Of a DNA stretch of 21,044 nt, positions 20,419 through 21,044 are shown one piece after another. Position 1 is the stretch's first letter; each line of letters begins with the position of its first letter. The notes under the pieces were generated by a model. That model saw only the letters and a program-made list of their open reading frames with translations, had not been told where the DNA came from and searched no databases. The translations under genes were made by a program, and so were the position numbers. The stretch lies in the NCBI GenBank assembly GCA_022822125.1, contig JAJECF010000198.1:1-21044 (forward strand), read 5' to 3'. This DNA comes from Alphaproteobacteria bacterium. GTDB lineage: Bacteria > Pseudomonadota > Alphaproteobacteria > Bin95.

Positions 20419-20826
20419 GTGAACAAGCTGATTTCCTTGCTCTTGATTCTGTGCGGCTTGGTCCTGTCTCAACAGGAGGCCATGGCCCATGCCGGAGAAT
20501 TGGACCGGACCGGGTGTCATCGGGAAGAGCGGACGGACGCTTATCATTGCCATTCGAAAAGAGAGGAGGGGAGTTGGAAATTCGGGGCAGTGCTGGCGAC
20601 AACCGCCATGGTTGTATGGCTGGCCTCAGAATGGTTCGATCATCAATTCGGTCTGGTGGGGTGGCCCCTTCGGGTCTCTCCGATCATTGACGAGGGTTTT
20701 GAAACCGGTGTCGTTGCCGAATATCCCCTCGGAGACATGCAACATTTCGGCGCTCGCGCCGCGTCCAGAGTGGACCAACACGGAGAGGACTTTCTTGTAG
20801 ACATTTACTGGCGGCTCGATTTCTGA
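20419..20826 (+). CDS. exported YHYH-type small membrane protein
   Basis: GTG 20419 with GGGAGAGGG seven bases upstream gives 135 residues beginning with the signal '(M)NKLISLLLILCGLVLSQQ', cleaved near 'EAMA-HA'. The mature start 'HAGELDRTGCHREERTDAYH' 'CHSKRE' has the H-x-G-x-L-D-x-x-G-C-H ... Y-H-C-H pattern of YHYH-domain proteins, a probable metal- or disulfide-bound motif (C33, H34, H43, C44, H45). A hydrophobic helix 'FGAVLATTAMVVWLASEW' follows and then a 60-residue soluble tail. It lies downstream of the repaired ybjQ position and would have been its neighbour before the insertion. Confidence 0.75.
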   Translation: MNKLISLLLILCGLVLSQQEAMAHAGELDRTGCHREERTDAYHCHSKREEGSWKFGAVLATTAMVVWLASEWFDHQFGLVGWPLRVSPIIDEGFETGVVAEYPLGDMQHFGARAASRVDQHGEDFLVDIYWRLDF

Positions 20827-20920
20827 CTGCCGCCCGGTTTACTGCCACAACACCTGCATCGCTCTGGTGTCCGGCACCCGGCGGTTGCAATGACATCCGG
20901 GTAATACCAACGGCGGTGGT

Positions 20921-21044
20921 TCAGAACCCATGGGCCCATTTTCGGGTTCCGATTGATGCGATGCGTGCGGGCTGTGATACGAGATTGTTCCAGGCATTGC
21001 AGCAGTGGTCGAGGATGTCGTCGTAGCTTTTGAAGACGCGGTTT
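20921..21044 (-). CDS. IS630-family transposase, C-terminal end (runs off window)
   Basis: On the minus strand the frame from the window edge to TGA 20921 encodes 'NRVFKSYDDILDHCCNAWNN' and 'LVSQPARIASIGTRKWAHGF', the recognisable end of IS630-type DDE transposases ('F-K-S-Y-D-x-I-x-D-x-C-C-x-A-W-N', 'R-x-x-S-I-G-x-R-x-W-A-H'). The catalytic residues lie outside the window. The IS right end probably falls just below the stop, around TAATACCAACGGC at 20902-20914; IS630 elements use TA targets. Confidence 0.85.
   Translation of the reverse strand, partial: NRVFKSYDDILDHCCNAWNNLVSQPARIASIGTRKWAHGF

Overview
The window comes from a GC-rich proteobacterium, most likely an alphaproteobacterium. 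The clues are very strong G/C codon third positions, a Ti-type TraA relaxase fragment, rhizobial-style LLM flavoprotein, hydroxyacid dehydrogenase and HpcH/HpaI genes, and the intergenic 'CTTCGACAAGCTCAGGATGAG' word that I recall as common in alphaproteobacterial genomes. Species cannot be told. No tRNA, rRNA or CRISPR array is visible.

Layout. (A) 1-958: the tail of an AAA ATPase followed directly by a DUF4276 protein with a TOPRIM-like N-terminus, a pair of the OLD/defence type. (B) 1027-6044: a catabolic cluster of an alpha/beta hydrolase whose nucleophile position is Gly, an LLM flavin oxidoreductase, a second LLM gene on the opposite strand, a D-2-hydroxyacid dehydrogenase and an HpcH/HpaI class II aldolase. 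The order suggests oxidative breakdown of an organic acid or ring to 2-oxo/2-hydroxy acids and then retro-aldol cleavage. A convergent outer-membrane beta-barrel gene (6077-6940) closes it. (C) 6941-7615: an AT-richer gene-free stretch with several symmetric sequence elements. (D) 7616-8803: three consecutive small ribbon-helix-helix-like proteins ending in a hairpin terminator. (E) 8857-13632: an island with a tyrosine recombinase translationally coupled to a run of duplicated coiled-coil/membrane microproteins, a nested inverted repeat at the divergent promoter, two unknown plus-strand genes, and a TbpB-like surface lipoprotein. A decayed copy of the lipoprotein's 3' end lies about 3.6 kb away.

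(F) 13845-20287: a relaxase remnant, then a UPF0145 (ybjQ-like) gene cut in two. Its first 91 codons end at 14462 and its last 16 codons (15 residues plus stop) resume at 20240, so about 5.8 kb has been inserted. The insert starts inside an IS66-type tnpC fragment and ends inside a phage capsid gene. Between them are a repeat-rich regulatory-looking region, four AT-richer plus-strand genes (two secreted Cys-rich proteins, a membrane coiled-coil protein, a small soluble protein) and six minus-strand phage-like genes, among them a frameshifted portal and a capsid lacking its 5' end. (G) 20419-21044: a YHYH-type exported protein and the C-terminus of an IS630-type transposase.

The observations I rate highest are the interrupted ybjQ with its patchwork insert, the four copies of a 10-bp-period CATGAC/CATGACAT tandem motif found at both 7.2 kb and 14.8-15.0 kb, the integrase plus duplicated microprotein operon, and the three-gene RHH cassette.
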